NCBI RefSeq assembly: GCF_000473995.1 | Contig: NC_022571.1 | Coordinates: 1,452,501-1,516,500, forward strand | Reading direction: 5' to 3' | Length of the DNA stretch: 64,000 bases | DNA from: Clostridium saccharobutylicum DSM 13864 | Lineage (GTDB): Bacteria > Bacillota > Clostridia > Clostridiales > Clostridiaceae | Shown here: piece by piece, positions 26,265 to 35,732 of the stretch | How the letters are laid out: the number at the start of each line of letters is the position of its first letter | Numbering within the stretch: the first letter of the stretch is position 1 | Position numbers and translations under genes: made by a program | The notes under the pieces: model-generated | The model's input: only the letters and a program-made list of their open reading frames with translations | Told to the model about the DNA's origin: nothing | The model's database searches: none

Positions 26265-27182
26265 ATGAAAAATAAAAATTATTTATACATTAATTATTTA
26301 AATATGGCAAGAAACTCAAAGATAGAAAAGAATTTGTTAAAAGCACTTAGTTTCTATAAAAAAGCATATGCTTTGAAAATTGGAAAAGATGACATTGAAC
26401 TTCTGATGGATATGGCTTTAATATATGATAAGATTGGATTGAAAAATGAGGCGGAAGAAAAGTATTTTGAAGTACTGAAATTAGATGAAGATGATGCTAG
26501 AGCTTACTATGGATTAGCTGTAATTTATGATGAAAATAATGAATTGTATAGGGCAAAAAGATATTATAAAAAAGCAATCGAAAAAGATCCAAATTATGAT
26601 AAAGGATATTTTTTTCTAGCTAATATATATGATGAATTAGGTGAAAAAAATAAAGCTATTGAAAATTATAAAAAAGTTATAGAATTGAATAAAACAGATT
26701 TATGGGCATATGCTAATTTGGCGTGCATTTTAGAAGAGTTAGATAATAATGAAGAAGCGTTATTATATATTGATAAAGCATTAAAAATAGATTCTAATAA
26801 TTATAAGATATTTTTTAATAAAGGAGTTATTTTAAATAAATTAAATTCCACATATGATAGTATTAAGTGTTATGAAAGATCAATAAAAATAAATCCTAAA
26901 TATCCATATAGTTATTTGAATTTAGCTGTTATATATAGAGAAAATGGAGAGTTTTATAAAGCTATAGAGGTAATTAATGAAGGTATAACAGAAAATAAAG
27001 ATGAAGGTTTTTTATATTACAATAGGGCATGTTTTTATGTAAACATAGGAGAAGTTTTATTGGCATTTGAAGATATAAAGAAGTGTATAGAATTAGACGA
27101 ATCATTTTTAGATTATATGAAAAAAGATGAGGAATTAAATCCTATAAGGAGACTTGAAGAATATAAAAGTCTTTTCAATTAG
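26265..27182 (+). CDS. Tetratricopeptide repeat protein
   Basis: A 305-residue protein made almost wholly of about eight 34-residue TPR units, for example AEEKYFEVLKLDEDDARAYYGLAVIYDE and KAIEKDPNYDKGYFFLANIYDEL. No signal peptide or enzymatic domain. TPR arrays bind partner proteins; the partner cannot be inferred. AAAGGTGAA precedes the ATG. It stands alone between long AT-rich gaps. Confidence 0.88.
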   Translation: MKNKNYLYINYLNMARNSKIEKNLLKALSFYKKAYALKIGKDDIELLMDMALIYDKIGLKNEAEEKYFEVLKLDEDDARAYYGLAVIYDENNELYRAKRYYKKAIEKDPNYDKGYFFLANIYDELGEKNKAIENYKKVIELNKTDLWAYANLACILEELDNNEEALLYIDKALKIDSNNYKIFFNKGVILNKLNSTYDSIKCYERSIKINPKYPYSYLNLAVIYRENGEFYKAIEVINEGITENKDEGFLYYNRACFYVNIGEVLLAFEDIKKCIELDESFLDYMKKDEELNPIRRLEEYKSLFN

Positions 27183-27536
27183 AAATTTGTAATAAACATA
27201 AAACAATAAAAAAATACAATCTTTTTTATATGAAAAACTAATAAGAAAAATAGGGCGTTGGAATTAATAAAAAATTTAAATTTTAAATAGTGCAAATTAA
27301 TTAATGAGTGTATTTTTATAAGGTGTAAAGTTTTTATTTTAAATCTTTGTGTTTTAATGCTGATATGCTTATATATAATAGTAGATATTTTTTATTTTGA
27401 TGCAAATTTATTATATTTATAATTATCTATTTTATTAATATTACTAAAAATAAAATAAACTTATTTAATGAAAATATTCTAAAAAATTATTAACAATGCA
27501 ATAAACATCTCATATATATGTATAGGGGGAATGTTT
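27183..27536. other. AT-rich gap with no feature seen
   Basis: About 354 very AT-rich bases between the TPR gene and a membrane protein gene. I see no open frame with a ribosome site, no repeat-family member and no terminator with a convincing stem. Only AGGGGGA at 27524-27530 is assignable, as the next gene's ribosome site. Confidence 0.5.
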
Positions 27537-27953
27537 ATGGTGAGCATTTTATTAATTTCTATTGGAATTACATTTATAATACTTGGAATTATGATTTTTA
27601 TAGATAAATTAAAATTATTGAGAACAGGGGTAAGAACTGAAGGTGAAGTTGTAGATTTTGAAAAAAAAATCGAAGCGTCTATAAGTGAAGAAAAAGAAAT
27701 TCTATATATAACAGTTTATAAACCAATAATAAGATTTAAGGCAGAAAATGGGGCAATTAGAACTATAACGTATGATGCTGTCAATAGCAATAAAATATAT
27801 AAAATTGGTGATAAAGTTACATTAATATATAAGGCGGAAGAGTTAGAAAATGTTGAAATAAATGATATACAAAATATATTTGGAGTATTGTGTAAATTAA
27901 TTGCTATGGGAATTATATTTATAATTTTTGCATTAGTATTATCGTTGGTATAA
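27537..27953 (+). CDS. DUF3592-like membrane protein
   Basis: A 138-residue protein with one N-terminal (about 2-22) and one C-terminal (about 115-136) membrane helix and an intervening soluble beta-rich part (RTEGEVVDF, YKPIIRFKAENG, YKIGDKVTLIY), the layout of DUF3592 proteins. I choose ATG 27537, six bases after AGGGGGA; an ATG two codons earlier touches that site. Function unknown. The downstream terminator is shared with the convergent lipoprotein gene. Confidence 0.7.
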   Translation: MVSILLISIGITFIILGIMIFIDKLKLLRTGVRTEGEVVDFEKKIEASISEEKEILYITVYKPIIRFKAENGAIRTITYDAVNSNKIYKIGDKVTLIYKAEELENVEINDIQNIFGVLCKLIAMGIIFIIFALVLSLV

Positions 27954-27991
27954 TTTGGCGATTAATTCAGACAAAAACGCTAAAAATCGTA

Positions 27992-28028
27992 AAAAGGACA
28001 AGCTTTTATAAAAACTTGTCCTTTTTAA
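27992..28028. terminator. Bidirectional terminator
   Basis: AAAAAGGACAAG pairs with CTTGTCCTTTTT around an 11-base loop, between convergent genes. Confidence 0.9.
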
Positions 28029-28034
28029 GGTTCT

Positions 28035-28667
28035 TTAATTTCTATATTGAATATTAGATAAATCACCTACATGTTCATAATCTATAGTTTTGCCGTTGTA
28101 TAAAAATCTAACGCCGTCAATCCATTTTAGATTGGATTTGTTGTTTGATTGAAGAAAATTTTCTATTAGAGTATTTGCGGTTAAGGTGCCACCTGTAGAG
28201 CCTTGAAATTTAGGTAACCATTTATTGGCACCATTATCAACTAAGTTTATTGTGGCTATTTTCTTGCTATTCTTAGTATCGATAGATTTAATTTCGATAG
28301 GTAATTTGTTGAAATTTTTTTCGGACACAGCTTTGGAAAGTGCTTTAAGTTTACTTTCTAAACTTAAGTTTTCATCAACTTCAATAGTACCACATTCGTT
28401 AGGTTCTAAAGTATCAACATTAACATTGTAAATTGAAAGTTTTACCTTGTTGATTTTTGTCTCTTCTTTTTTTTCTTCTTCTTTAGGCTTAGTGTTAGTA
28501 TTAGTGTCAGAAGTTACAGAAGAAGTTGAATCATCTGATTTTTCTTGTTGCACAGGAGCATTACTACTATTAGAGCTAGTATTACTTTCGGGTTTTGTTG
28601 AGTTGCAACCAACCATTGTTGTAAGACTTAACATCAAAACTGTAGTTAAAATTAGTTTTCTAGTCAT
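28035..28667 (-). CDS. GerMN-domain lipoprotein
   Basis: A 210-residue lipoprotein: signal peptide with lipobox MVGC (Cys21), then a Ser/Thr/Asn/Lys/Glu low-complexity linker (about 22-70), then one GerMN-like domain (about 72-205) with ESKLKALSKAVSE, TINLVDNG, GSTGGTLTANTLIENFLQ and DGVRFLYNGK. GerMN domains occur in the Bacillus germination/sporulation protein GerM and other cell-surface proteins. A sporulation role is possible but not shown by context. GGGGGTG on the minus strand precedes the ATG. Confidence 0.75.
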   Translation of the reverse strand: MTRKLILTTVLMLSLTTMVGCNSTKPESNTSSNSSNAPVQQEKSDDSTSSVTSDTNTNTKPKEEEKKEETKINKVKLSIYNVNVDTLEPNECGTIEVDENLSLESKLKALSKAVSEKNFNKLPIEIKSIDTKNSKKIATINLVDNGANKWLPKFQGSTGGTLTANTLIENFLQSNNKSNLKWIDGVRFLYNGKTIDYEHVGDLSNIQYRN

Positions 28668-28782
28668 GGTATGTACACCCCCTTATGTTAAATATAAAAT
28701 TAGGTGATTTTTTTTATTTATTATAACAGATATACCTTAAATTTAAAAGATAGCTAGGGTTTTGACGGAAAAGAAGAAAACA

Positions 28783-28825
28783 TTGACAATTTATTTTTGG
28801 TGTAGTATATTTTGATTATCAAAAT
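28783..28825 (+). promoter_or_regulatory. fab operon promoter with overlapping palindromic operator
   Basis: TTGACA (28783-28788), 17-base spacer, TATATT (28806-28811). The perfect 17-bp palindrome ATTTTGATTATCAAAAT (28809-28825) covers the -10 box end and the likely start point. Its TTTGAT/ATCAAA half-sites resemble those of FabT of streptococci, and fabT is the next gene, so autorepression is likely. Confidence 0.75.
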
Positions 28826-28905
28826 ATTTGATGTTAAAATATTTTTGCACCAATGTTATTTTATTATGATAAAAATAGTCTCATTGATGGGTGGAGGAAG
28901 AGTGA

Positions 28906-29355
28906 ATGGATATAAGAAGAACAGTGATTAATGACTTGTTGGTGCAGTTATTTAGTGATGTCTTACAAATCGAAGAATATGCTTTGAAAAATGGTGTACT
29001 TTCAGATCTTTCCATTACAGAAGTGCATACAATAGAGGCTATTGGAATGTATAATGAAAGGACTATGTCGGAAGTAGCTCAAAGATTGAAAATTACTGTA
29101 GGTACTTTAACAACTGCGATTAGTAAATTAATCAAAAAAGAGTATGTAGAAAGAAAAAGAACAGAAGAAGACAGAAGAGTTGTATTAGTTAAACTAACAA
29201 AAAAGGGGAAATTAGCATTTAGACTCCATGAGAAGTTTCATGAAGATATGGTTAATACATCAATAGATGGATTAAGTGAAATGGAGGAAAAAATGCTAAT
29301 TTCTTCTTTAAATAAAATAAATAATTTCTTTAAAGAAAAATATGAATTGAAATAG
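28906..29355 (+). CDS. fabT: MarR-family fatty acid synthesis regulator, FabT-like
   Basis: A 149-residue winged-helix MarR protein (TMSEVAQRLKITVGTLTTAISKLIKKEYVERKRTEEDRRVVLVKLTKKG is its DNA-binding part, with the DRR wing). It is the first gene of the fatty acid operon, the position of fabT in streptococci, where FabT with acyl-ACP represses the operon. A palindrome over the operon's -10 box is its probable site. GGAGGAAGAG precedes the ATG. fabH follows 15 bases later. Confidence 0.88.
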   Translation: MDIRRTVINDLLVQLFSDVLQIEEYALKNGVLSDLSITEVHTIEAIGMYNERTMSEVAQRLKITVGTLTTAISKLIKKEYVERKRTEEDRRVVLVKLTKKGKLAFRLHEKFHEDMVNTSIDGLSEMEEKMLISSLNKINNFFKEKYELK

Positions 29356-29370
29356 TAAAAGGAGAAAACT

Positions 29371-30342
29371 ATGAATAATGTTAAAATTGCTGGGATTGGA
29401 GCTTATCTACCTTCTTTAGTAGTTACTAACGATAGAATAAGTGAACTTGTTGAAACAAATGATGAATGGATAGTTCAAAGAACAGGAGTTAGTGAAAGAA
29501 GAATTTCAGAAGGAGAAAATACTTCTGATATAGCTACAAAAGCAGCTAAAATTGCACTTGAGAGAGCAGGAGTTGATGCAAAAGATTTGGAATTGATAAT
29601 AGTTGCAACTATTAGTCCTGATATGTTTATTCCATCAGCTGCGTGTTTAGTGCAAAGTAACTTAGATGCAGATAAGGCAGCTTGCTTTGATATAAGTGTT
29701 GCATGTTCAGGGTTTGTATATGCCTTGGAAATAGCAAAGGGATTGATGAATTCTATGAACTATAAAAATGCTTTAGTGGTTGGTGCTGAAGTTCTTTCTA
29801 AAGTAACAGATTGGACGGATAGAGGAACTTGCATTTTATTTGGTGATGGCGGCGGAGCAGCTGTATTGAAACAAAGTGAAACAAAAGGTATTATTAAATC
29901 ATATTTAAGAGCAGATGGAAAGAAAGGGAATGCACTGACTATAGGTGGGCCAGACATTGATACTCCTTTTTCTAAAGAAAAAATATTAAAAGATAAATAT
30001 ATAAAAATGAATGGAAGAGAAGTATTTAAATTTGCAGTAGGTGCAATAGAAGAAGCTGTAAATGAAGTTATTAAAGATACAAATATTTCATTAGAAGAAA
30101 TTAAATATATAGTTCCTCATCAAGCAAATTCTAGAATTATAGAATTAGCAGCTGCAAAATTAAATTTAAATATAGATAAGTTTTATATAAATTTGGATAA
30201 AGTTGCTAATACATCATCAGCAACAGTTCCAATAGCATTAAATGAAATGTATGAAAAAGGTCTGTTAAAAAAAGGAGATAAAATTATTTTGGTTGCATTT
30301 GGTGGGGGATTAACTTACGGATCTACACTGTTAGAATGGTAA
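29371..30342 (+). CDS. fabH: 3-oxoacyl-ACP synthase III
   Basis: A 323-residue initiating condensing enzyme that joins acetyl-CoA (or another primer) to malonyl-ACP. The triad is Cys112 (VACSGF), His250 (VPHQANSR) and Asn280 (ANTSSA). N-terminal IAGIGAYLPSLVVTNDRIS and the WIVQRTGVSERR block are typical. AAAGGAG precedes the ATG. Second gene of the operon. Confidence 0.97.
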   Translation: MNNVKIAGIGAYLPSLVVTNDRISELVETNDEWIVQRTGVSERRISEGENTSDIATKAAKIALERAGVDAKDLELIIVATISPDMFIPSAACLVQSNLDADKAACFDISVACSGFVYALEIAKGLMNSMNYKNALVVGAEVLSKVTDWTDRGTCILFGDGGGAAVLKQSETKGIIKSYLRADGKKGNALTIGGPDIDTPFSKEKILKDKYIKMNGREVFKFAVGAIEEAVNEVIKDTNISLEEIKYIVPHQANSRIIELAAAKLNLNIDKFYINLDKVANTSSATVPIALNEMYEKGLLKKGDKIILVAFGGGLTYGSTLLEW

Positions 30343-30399
30343 AAATGTAAATATAAATCAAAATGATTATTATATAAATGGAATTATGGAGGGGATATC

Positions 30400-30621
30400 A
30401 TGTTATTTGAAGAGATAAGAGAAGTTATATGTGAACAATTGGGAAATGAAAAGGATGAAGTTAAATTAGAAACAACATTTGAAGAATTAGGAGCTGATTC
30501 TTTGGATTTATTTCAAATTGTAATTGAACTTGAAGAAAAATATGATATACAAATTGAAGAGGTTGAAGGATTAAAGACTATAAAAGATGCAGTAGAATAT
30601 GTAGAAAAAAATAAAAAATAA
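30400..30621 (+). CDS. acpP: Acyl carrier protein
   Basis: A 73-residue acidic four-helix protein with the phosphopantetheine serine in GADSLDLF. It carries the growing acyl chain for the enzymes encoded around it. GGAGGGG precedes the ATG. It is followed by a 207-base gap before fabK, longer than other gaps in the operon. Confidence 0.95.
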   Translation: MLFEEIREVICEQLGNEKDEVKLETTFEELGADSLDLFQIVIELEEKYDIQIEEVEGLKTIKDAVEYVEKNKK

Positions 30622-30780
30622 ACGTGTTTTTTTAGTCCAAATATGAACTTATTTTGAATTTTTAGCAATTAGATTGATAAATAAATTTTATAATAGTAAA
30701 ATCTATTTATTATTGTAGATATATAATCCTATAATATGGTCAGATTTAAAATAAAATTATTCCATTAAATGTAGTAAATG

Positions 30781-30798
30781 CAACATTTGATAATGTTG
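30781..30798 (+). promoter_or_regulatory. Palindrome before fabK
   Basis: CAACATTTGATAATGTTG has 7-bp perfect arms around TGAT, just upstream of the fabK ribosome site (GGCAGGAGG). It could be a second operator or an mRNA hairpin. It shares TTTGAT with the operator before fabT but its symmetry centre differs. Confidence 0.4.
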
Positions 30799-30828
30799 TT
30801 ATATTGTTAGTGGCAGGAGGAACTTTTT

Positions 30829-31770
30829 ATGGAAAGAAATAGAGTATGTGAACTATTAAAAATAAAATACCCTATATTTCAAGGTGGTATGGCAAGAATT
30901 GCAGATGCATCGTTAGCAGCAGCTGTAAGTGAAGCAGGTGGACTTGGAATAATAACAGGTGCAGCACCAACAGAATGGGTAAGAGAACAAATTAAGGAAA
31001 CTAAAAAGTTAACTAATAAGCCATTTGGAGTAAACATAATGTTAATGGCAGAAAATGCAGATGAGATAGCAGATTTAGTATGTGAAGAAGAGGTTGCAGT
31101 TGTAACAACAGGTGCGGGTAGTCCTGGAAAATTTATGGAAAAATGGAAAAAACATAATATAAAGGTTATACCAGTAGTAGCATCAGTTGCGCTTGCTAAA
31201 AGAATGGAAAAAGCAGGGGCAGATGCAATTATTGCAGAAGGGACTGAATCAGGAGGTCATGTAGGTCAGTTAACAACAATGACTTTAGTTCCACAAGTTG
31301 TAGATGCAGTTAATGTGCCAGTTATAGGAGCAGGTGGTATTGGAGATGGCAGAGGAGTAGCTGCGGCATTTATGTTAGGAGCTGAAGGGATTCAAGTTGG
31401 AACAAGATTTTTAGTAGCAAAAGAATGTACAGTTCATCAAAATTATAAAGACAAAATATTAAAAGCAAATGATATAGATACAGAAGTTACTGGAAGATGT
31501 ACAGGACATCCAGTGAGGGTTCTTAGAAACAAACTTGCAAGAACTTATTTAAAGTTAGAAAAAGAAGGAATGCCAGTTGAAGAAATTGAAAAACTTGGAA
31601 TAGGGGCATTAAGAAAAGCAGTTGTAGAAGGCGATGTAGATAATGGGTCACTTATGTCAGGGCAAATTGCAGGTTTAATTAATAAAGAACAAACAAGTAA
31701 AGAAATAATCGAAGAATTGTTTAAGGGAGCAGAAGAAAGATTTAAACTATTTGGAGGTAAATATGAATAA
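30829..31770 (+). CDS. fabK: Enoyl-ACP reductase II, FMN-dependent
   Basis: A 313-residue nitronate-monooxygenase-like TIM-barrel flavoprotein that reduces enoyl-ACP, replacing FabI. Visible: [40 protein letters not shown] and [31 protein letters not shown] (FMN phosphate site). No fabI is in the window. FabK-type reductases are known to be insensitive to triclosan. The start follows AGGAGG. Confidence 0.95.
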   Translation: MERNRVCELLKIKYPIFQGGMARIADASLAAAVSEAGGLGIITGAAPTEWVREQIKETKKLTNKPFGVNIMLMAENADEIADLVCEEEVAVVTTGAGSPGKFMEKWKKHNIKVIPVVASVALAKRMEKAGADAIIAEGTESGGHVGQLTTMTLVPQVVDAVNVPVIGAGGIGDGRGVAAAFMLGAEGIQVGTRFLVAKECTVHQNYKDKILKANDIDTEVTGRCTGHPVRVLRNKLARTYLKLEKEGMPVEEIEKLGIGALRKAVVEGDVDNGSLMSGQIAGLINKEQTSKEIIEELFKGAEERFKLFGGKYE

Positions 31771-32701
31771 AAGTAAAACAGCTTTTCTTTTTCCAGGCCA
31801 AGGAGTTCAAACTGTTGGAATGGCTAAGGAACTTTGTGAAAATATATCAGAATGTAAAGCGATTTTGGATAAAAGTGAAGAAATTTTAGATATGCCTATA
31901 AAAAAATTAATGTTTGAAGGACCTGAGGAATTATTAACTGCAACAGAAAATGCACAACCAACGATTCTTGTTGCTTCACTTATTGCATTAAAAGCATTAG
32001 AGATTAATGGAATAAGTGCTGATTATACTGCAGGACTTAGTTTAGGTGAATATTCATCATTAATATATGGAGGAGCACTTTCTTTAGAAGATGGATTATT
32101 ACTTGTAAAAGAAAGAGGAAGAATAATGGGTAGTGCATTGCCAGAAGGATTAGGAACAATGGCTGCTATATTAAAGTTAAATGATGAAAAATTAAAAGAA
32201 CTATTAGATAGAGCTGGAAAATTTGGTATAATAGAAGGTGCTAATTTCAATTGCCCAGGTCAAGTATCTGTTTCGGGAGAAAATAAAGCTGTAGAAGAAG
32301 CAGTTAAAATTGCGAAAGAGCTTGGGGGATTAGGAATACCATTAAAAGTTAGTGGTCCATTCCATAGTTCATTACTAGCACAAGCAAGTGAAGAATTTTA
32401 TAATACTATAAAAACTGCTAATATTGGAGAAGTAAATAAAATAGTATATTCAAATGTTAAGGGACTTCCATATGATAAAAATGATGACATTAAAGATTTA
32501 TTAAAAAGACATATAAGATCTTCAGTGCTTTTTGAAAAGACTATAAATCATATGATTGATAGTGGAGTAGATACATTTATTGAAGTTGGACCTGGAAAAG
32601 CATTGAGAGGTTTTGTTAAGAAAATAAATAAGAGTGCTAATCTTTTAAATGTTGAAGATATGCAATCATTAGATAATACAATCAACAAGTTAAAAGCATA
32701 A
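31763..32701 (+). CDS. fabD: Malonyl-CoA:ACP transacylase
   Basis: A 312-residue transacylase that loads malonyl groups onto [16 protein letters not shown] opens the protein. The nucleophile elbow reads GLSLG, with Leu where many homologues have His (GHSLG); Ser remains. GPFHSSLL supplies the catalytic His. Start ATG 31763 lies within the last codons of fabK (8-base overlap), behind GGAGGTAA; a frame four codons longer lacks a site. Confidence 0.94.
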   Translation: MNKSKTAFLFPGQGVQTVGMAKELCENISECKAILDKSEEILDMPIKKLMFEGPEELLTATENAQPTILVASLIALKALEINGISADYTAGLSLGEYSSLIYGGALSLEDGLLLVKERGRIMGSALPEGLGTMAAILKLNDEKLKELLDRAGKFGIIEGANFNCPGQVSVSGENKAVEEAVKIAKELGGLGIPLKVSGPFHSSLLAQASEEFYNTIKTANIGEVNKIVYSNVKGLPYDKNDDIKDLLKRHIRSSVLFEKTINHMIDSGVDTFIEVGPGKALRGFVKKINKSANLLNVEDMQSLDNTINKLKA

Positions 32702-32780
32702 AATTTTGGAATTATAGATTAATTTTTTTGGATTTATAGAATATGTAATAAAATGTTTTAAAAGAGAAGGAGACAATTAT

Positions 32781-33521
32781 ATGCTAAAAGGAAAATGTGC
32801 AGTTATTACAGGTGCAGCAAGAGGAATCGGAAAAGCAGTCGCATTAAAATTAGCATCACTTGGTGCGAATATAGTTTTAAATTATAGAAGTAGCGAAAAA
32901 GAAGTCAAGGAAGTAGAAAATCTTATAAAAGATATGGGTGTAGATGTTATAAGTGTAAAAGGTGACATTTCTAAATTAGATGAAGTGGAAAATCTTGTAT
33001 CAGTAGCTAAAGAAAAGTTTGGATGCATAGATATCATGGTAAACAATGCTGGAATTACTAAGGATACATTAATTCTTAGAATGAAGGAAGAAGATTTTGA
33101 TACTGTTATTGACATAAATTTAAAAGGAGTATTTAATTGTTTAAAATGCATTACTCCAATCATGGTTAAACAAAAACATGGGAAGATAATAAATCTTTCA
33201 TCAGTAGTTGGAATTTCAGGAAATGCTGGTCAAGTAAATTACTCGGCTTCTAAAGCAGGGGTAATTGGTATGACAAAATCTCTTGCGAAGGAAGTTGGAT
33301 CAAGAGGAATTAATGTCAATGCTGTAGCACCAGGTTACATTGAAACTGATATGACAGAATCTTTAGGAGATAAATATAAAGAAGAAGTTAAGAAAAACAT
33401 ACCACTTAAGAAATTAGGAAAACCAGAAGATGTTGCAAATGTTGTAGCTTTTCTTTCAAGTGAAGCTTCAGACTATGTTACAGGTCAAGTTATCCAAGTT
33501 GACGGTGGAATGTTAATGTAA
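32781..33521 (+). CDS. fabG: 3-oxoacyl-ACP reductase
   Basis: A 246-residue short-chain dehydrogenase using NADPH to reduce 3-oxoacyl-ACP. It has TGAARGIGKAVA (cofactor loop), NNAGIT, the catalytic Ser in NLSSVVG, YSASK (Tyr and Lys) and the C-terminal VTGQVIQVDGGMLM. Length standard. GAGAAGGAG precedes the ATG. Confidence 0.96.
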   Translation: MLKGKCAVITGAARGIGKAVALKLASLGANIVLNYRSSEKEVKEVENLIKDMGVDVISVKGDISKLDEVENLVSVAKEKFGCIDIMVNNAGITKDTLILRMKEEDFDTVIDINLKGVFNCLKCITPIMVKQKHGKIINLSSVVGISGNAGQVNYSASKAGVIGMTKSLAKEVGSRGINVNAVAPGYIETDMTESLGDKYKEEVKKNIPLKKLGKPEDVANVVAFLSSEASDYVTGQVIQVDGGMLM

Positions 33522-33539
33522 TGGAGGAAGAGTAGGATT

Positions 33540-34775
33540 ATGGAAAGAAGAGTTGTTATTACAGGAATGGGAGCACTAACTCCTATAGGAAATGATGTTA
33601 ATACATTTTGGAATAATGCTAAAGAAGGCAAATTAGGAATAGATTTCATTACTTTAATAGATCAAGATTTAATTGATGTAAAGATTGCGGCAGAAGTTAA
33701 AGATTTTGATGCTGATACATTAATAGGTAAAAAAGAGTCAAAGAGATTAGATAGATTTGCTCAATTTGGTTTAGTTGCATCAGATGAAGCTATAAAAAAT
33801 TCTGGAATAGATTTAGAAAAAGAAAATTTGGATAGATTCGGAGTTATGCTAGGATCTGGAATAGGTGGATTTGAAACTATTGAAACTGAAGCTAGTAAAA
33901 TAGCTACTGGAAAATCTAAGAGAGTATCTCCATTTTTTGTTCCTATGACAATAATAAATTTAGGAGCAGGAAATGTAGCAATTAAATATGGATTAAAAGG
34001 ACCTTGTACATCAGTAGTAACTGCATGTGCTACTGGTACAAATAATATTGGTGATTCATTTAGATTAATAAAACATGGTTATGCAGATGTAATGCTTGCT
34101 GGTGGAGCAGAAGCGCCTATAACTAGATTAGGAGTTACAGGATTTAATAGCATGAAGGCATTAAATACAGACAATAATCCAAAGAAAGCGTCTATTCCTT
34201 TTGATAAAGATAGAAGTGGATTTGTAATGGGTGAAGGTGCAGGACTTGTAGTACTTGAATCATTAGAACATGCACAAGCTAGAGGTGCGAATATAATAGC
34301 AGAAGTTGTAGGATATGGTTCAACTTGTGATGCTTATCATATAACATCACCTGCACCAGATGGTAGTGGCGCAGCAAAAGCAATGGTAGATGCTATCGAG
34401 GAAGCAGGAATTAAACCAGAAGATATTTCATATATAAATGCACATGGAACTTCAACACAATTAAATGATAAATTTGAAACTGCAGCAATAAAAAAAGTGT
34501 TTGGTGAAAATACTGAGGTTCCAATATCTTCTACAAAATCAATGACAGGTCATCTTTTAGGTGCAGCGGGAGCTATTGAAACAATAATATGTGCAAAGGT
34601 TCTTCAAGAAGGGTTTATTCCGCCAACAATAGGTTATGAAACACCTGATGAAGGATTAGATTTAGATTATGTACCGAATGTTGGAAGAAAGCAAAATGCA
34701 GAATATGCTTTAACTAATTCATTAGGATTTGGTGGTCATAATGCAACTTTAGTTTTAAAAAAGTGGAATGAATAG
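33540..34775 (+). CDS. fabF: 3-oxoacyl-ACP synthase II
   Basis: A 411-residue elongating condensing enzyme. Nucleophile Cys163 is in VTACATGTN; the two His are in NAHGTSTQLND and SMTGHLLGAAG. The N-terminal RRVVITGMGALTPIG is typical. GGAGGAAG precedes the ATG, 18 bases after fabG. Confidence 0.97.
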   Translation: MERRVVITGMGALTPIGNDVNTFWNNAKEGKLGIDFITLIDQDLIDVKIAAEVKDFDADTLIGKKESKRLDRFAQFGLVASDEAIKNSGIDLEKENLDRFGVMLGSGIGGFETIETEASKIATGKSKRVSPFFVPMTIINLGAGNVAIKYGLKGPCTSVVTACATGTNNIGDSFRLIKHGYADVMLAGGAEAPITRLGVTGFNSMKALNTDNNPKKASIPFDKDRSGFVMGEGAGLVVLESLEHAQARGANIIAEVVGYGSTCDAYHITSPAPDGSGAAKAMVDAIEEAGIKPEDISYINAHGTSTQLNDKFETAAIKKVFGENTEVPISSTKSMTGHLLGAAGAIETIICAKVLQEGFIPPTIGYETPDEGLDLDYVPNVGRKQNAEYALTNSLGFGGHNATLVLKKWNE

Positions 34776-34790
34776 TCAGGAGGTTAAGTC

Positions 34791-35291
34791 ATGGAATTTG
34801 AAAATATTAAAGAACTTATAAATTTAGTCAACTCTTCAGATTTAGCATTTTTTGAACTTTCTAATGGGAATGATCATATAAAAATGGATAAGTCATTTAA
34901 CAGGGGAGTTAGTGATACTAATTTAAATAATACAAAAACTATTAATAGTCCTGTTGTTTCAATAGCAACTTCAGAAAATATTCCTGTAAAAAAAGAAGAA
35001 GTAAAAAAAGTCGAAAAAGAAGTTGCTCAAGAAAAAGAAGATGATGAAAACACAAGTGTTATAACTTCACCAATGGTAGGAACATTCTATTCATCAGCTT
35101 CTCCTGAAAGCCCAGCATTTGTAAAAGTTGGAGATGAGATTTCTAAAGGAAAAATTATTTGTATAATTGAAGCCATGAAGCTTATGAATGAGATAGAAAG
35201 TGAATTTGATGGAACAATTGTCAAATGTTTAGTTAATGATGGAGATATGGTAGAGTACGGACAGCCATTATTCAAAATTAAGGGGGAATAG
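34791..35291 (+). CDS. accB: Biotin carboxyl carrier protein of acetyl-CoA carboxylase
   Basis: A 166-residue protein: N-terminal helical part, Lys/Glu-rich linker (about 65-85), then the biotinyl domain with biotin-Lys in EAMKLMNEI and the opening [10 protein letters not shown]. Carries CO2 as carboxybiotin between AccC and AccA/AccD. CAGGAGG precedes the ATG. Confidence 0.95.
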   Translation: MEFENIKELINLVNSSDLAFFELSNGNDHIKMDKSFNRGVSDTNLNNTKTINSPVVSIATSENIPVKKEEVKKVEKEVAQEKEDDENTSVITSPMVGTFYSSASPESPAFVKVGDEISKGKIICIIEAMKLMNEIESEFDGTIVKCLVNDGDMVEYGQPLFKIKGE

Positions 35292-35294
35292 AAA

Positions 35295-35723
35295 TTGCTT
35301 AATATAAAAGAAATAAAAGAAATTTTGCCTCATAGATATCCAATGTTATTAATAGATAGAGTAACTGAAATGGATATTGAAGACAAAATGTTTGTAAGAG
35401 GATATAAAAATGTTTCTGCGAATGAAGCATTTTTCCAAGGTCATTACCCAAATGAACCAATTATGCCTGGTGTTTTGCAAATTGAAGCATTATCACAAGC
35501 AGGCGCGGTTGCTATTCTTTCAATGGAAAAGTTTAAAGGAAAAACTCCGTTATTTGCAGGTACTAATAAAGTAAGATTTAAAAATAAAGTAGTACCAGGA
35601 GATAGATTAGATTTATATTGCGAAATTATAAAACTTAAGGGACCTATTGGAATTGGAAAAGGAATAGCAACAGTTGATGGTAAAGTGGCTTGTGAAGCTG
35701 AAATATTATTTGCTATAGGATAG
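35295..35723 (+). CDS. fabZ: 3-hydroxyacyl-ACP dehydratase
   Basis: A 142-residue hot-dog fold dehydratase. The catalytic His is in [17 protein letters not shown], which also holds the acidic residue. N-terminal [14 protein letters not shown] is typical. The start is TTG behind GGGGGAATAG, three bases after accB. Placement among acc genes is common in Firmicutes. Confidence 0.95.
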   Translation: MLNIKEIKEILPHRYPMLLIDRVTEMDIEDKMFVRGYKNVSANEAFFQGHYPNEPIMPGVLQIEALSQAGAVAILSMEKFKGKTPLFAGTNKVRFKNKVVPGDRLDLYCEIIKLKGPIGIGKGIATVDGKVACEAEILFAIG

Positions 35724-35732
35724 GTGATAGAA

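Noticed and set aside
30714-30760. Possible guanine riboswitch before fabK (ATATAATCCTATAATATGG resembles the 5' part of the aptamer).
   Set aside because: The rest of the aptamer, including the TTTCTACC-type core and a closing P1 strand, is missing, and fabK is not a purine gene.
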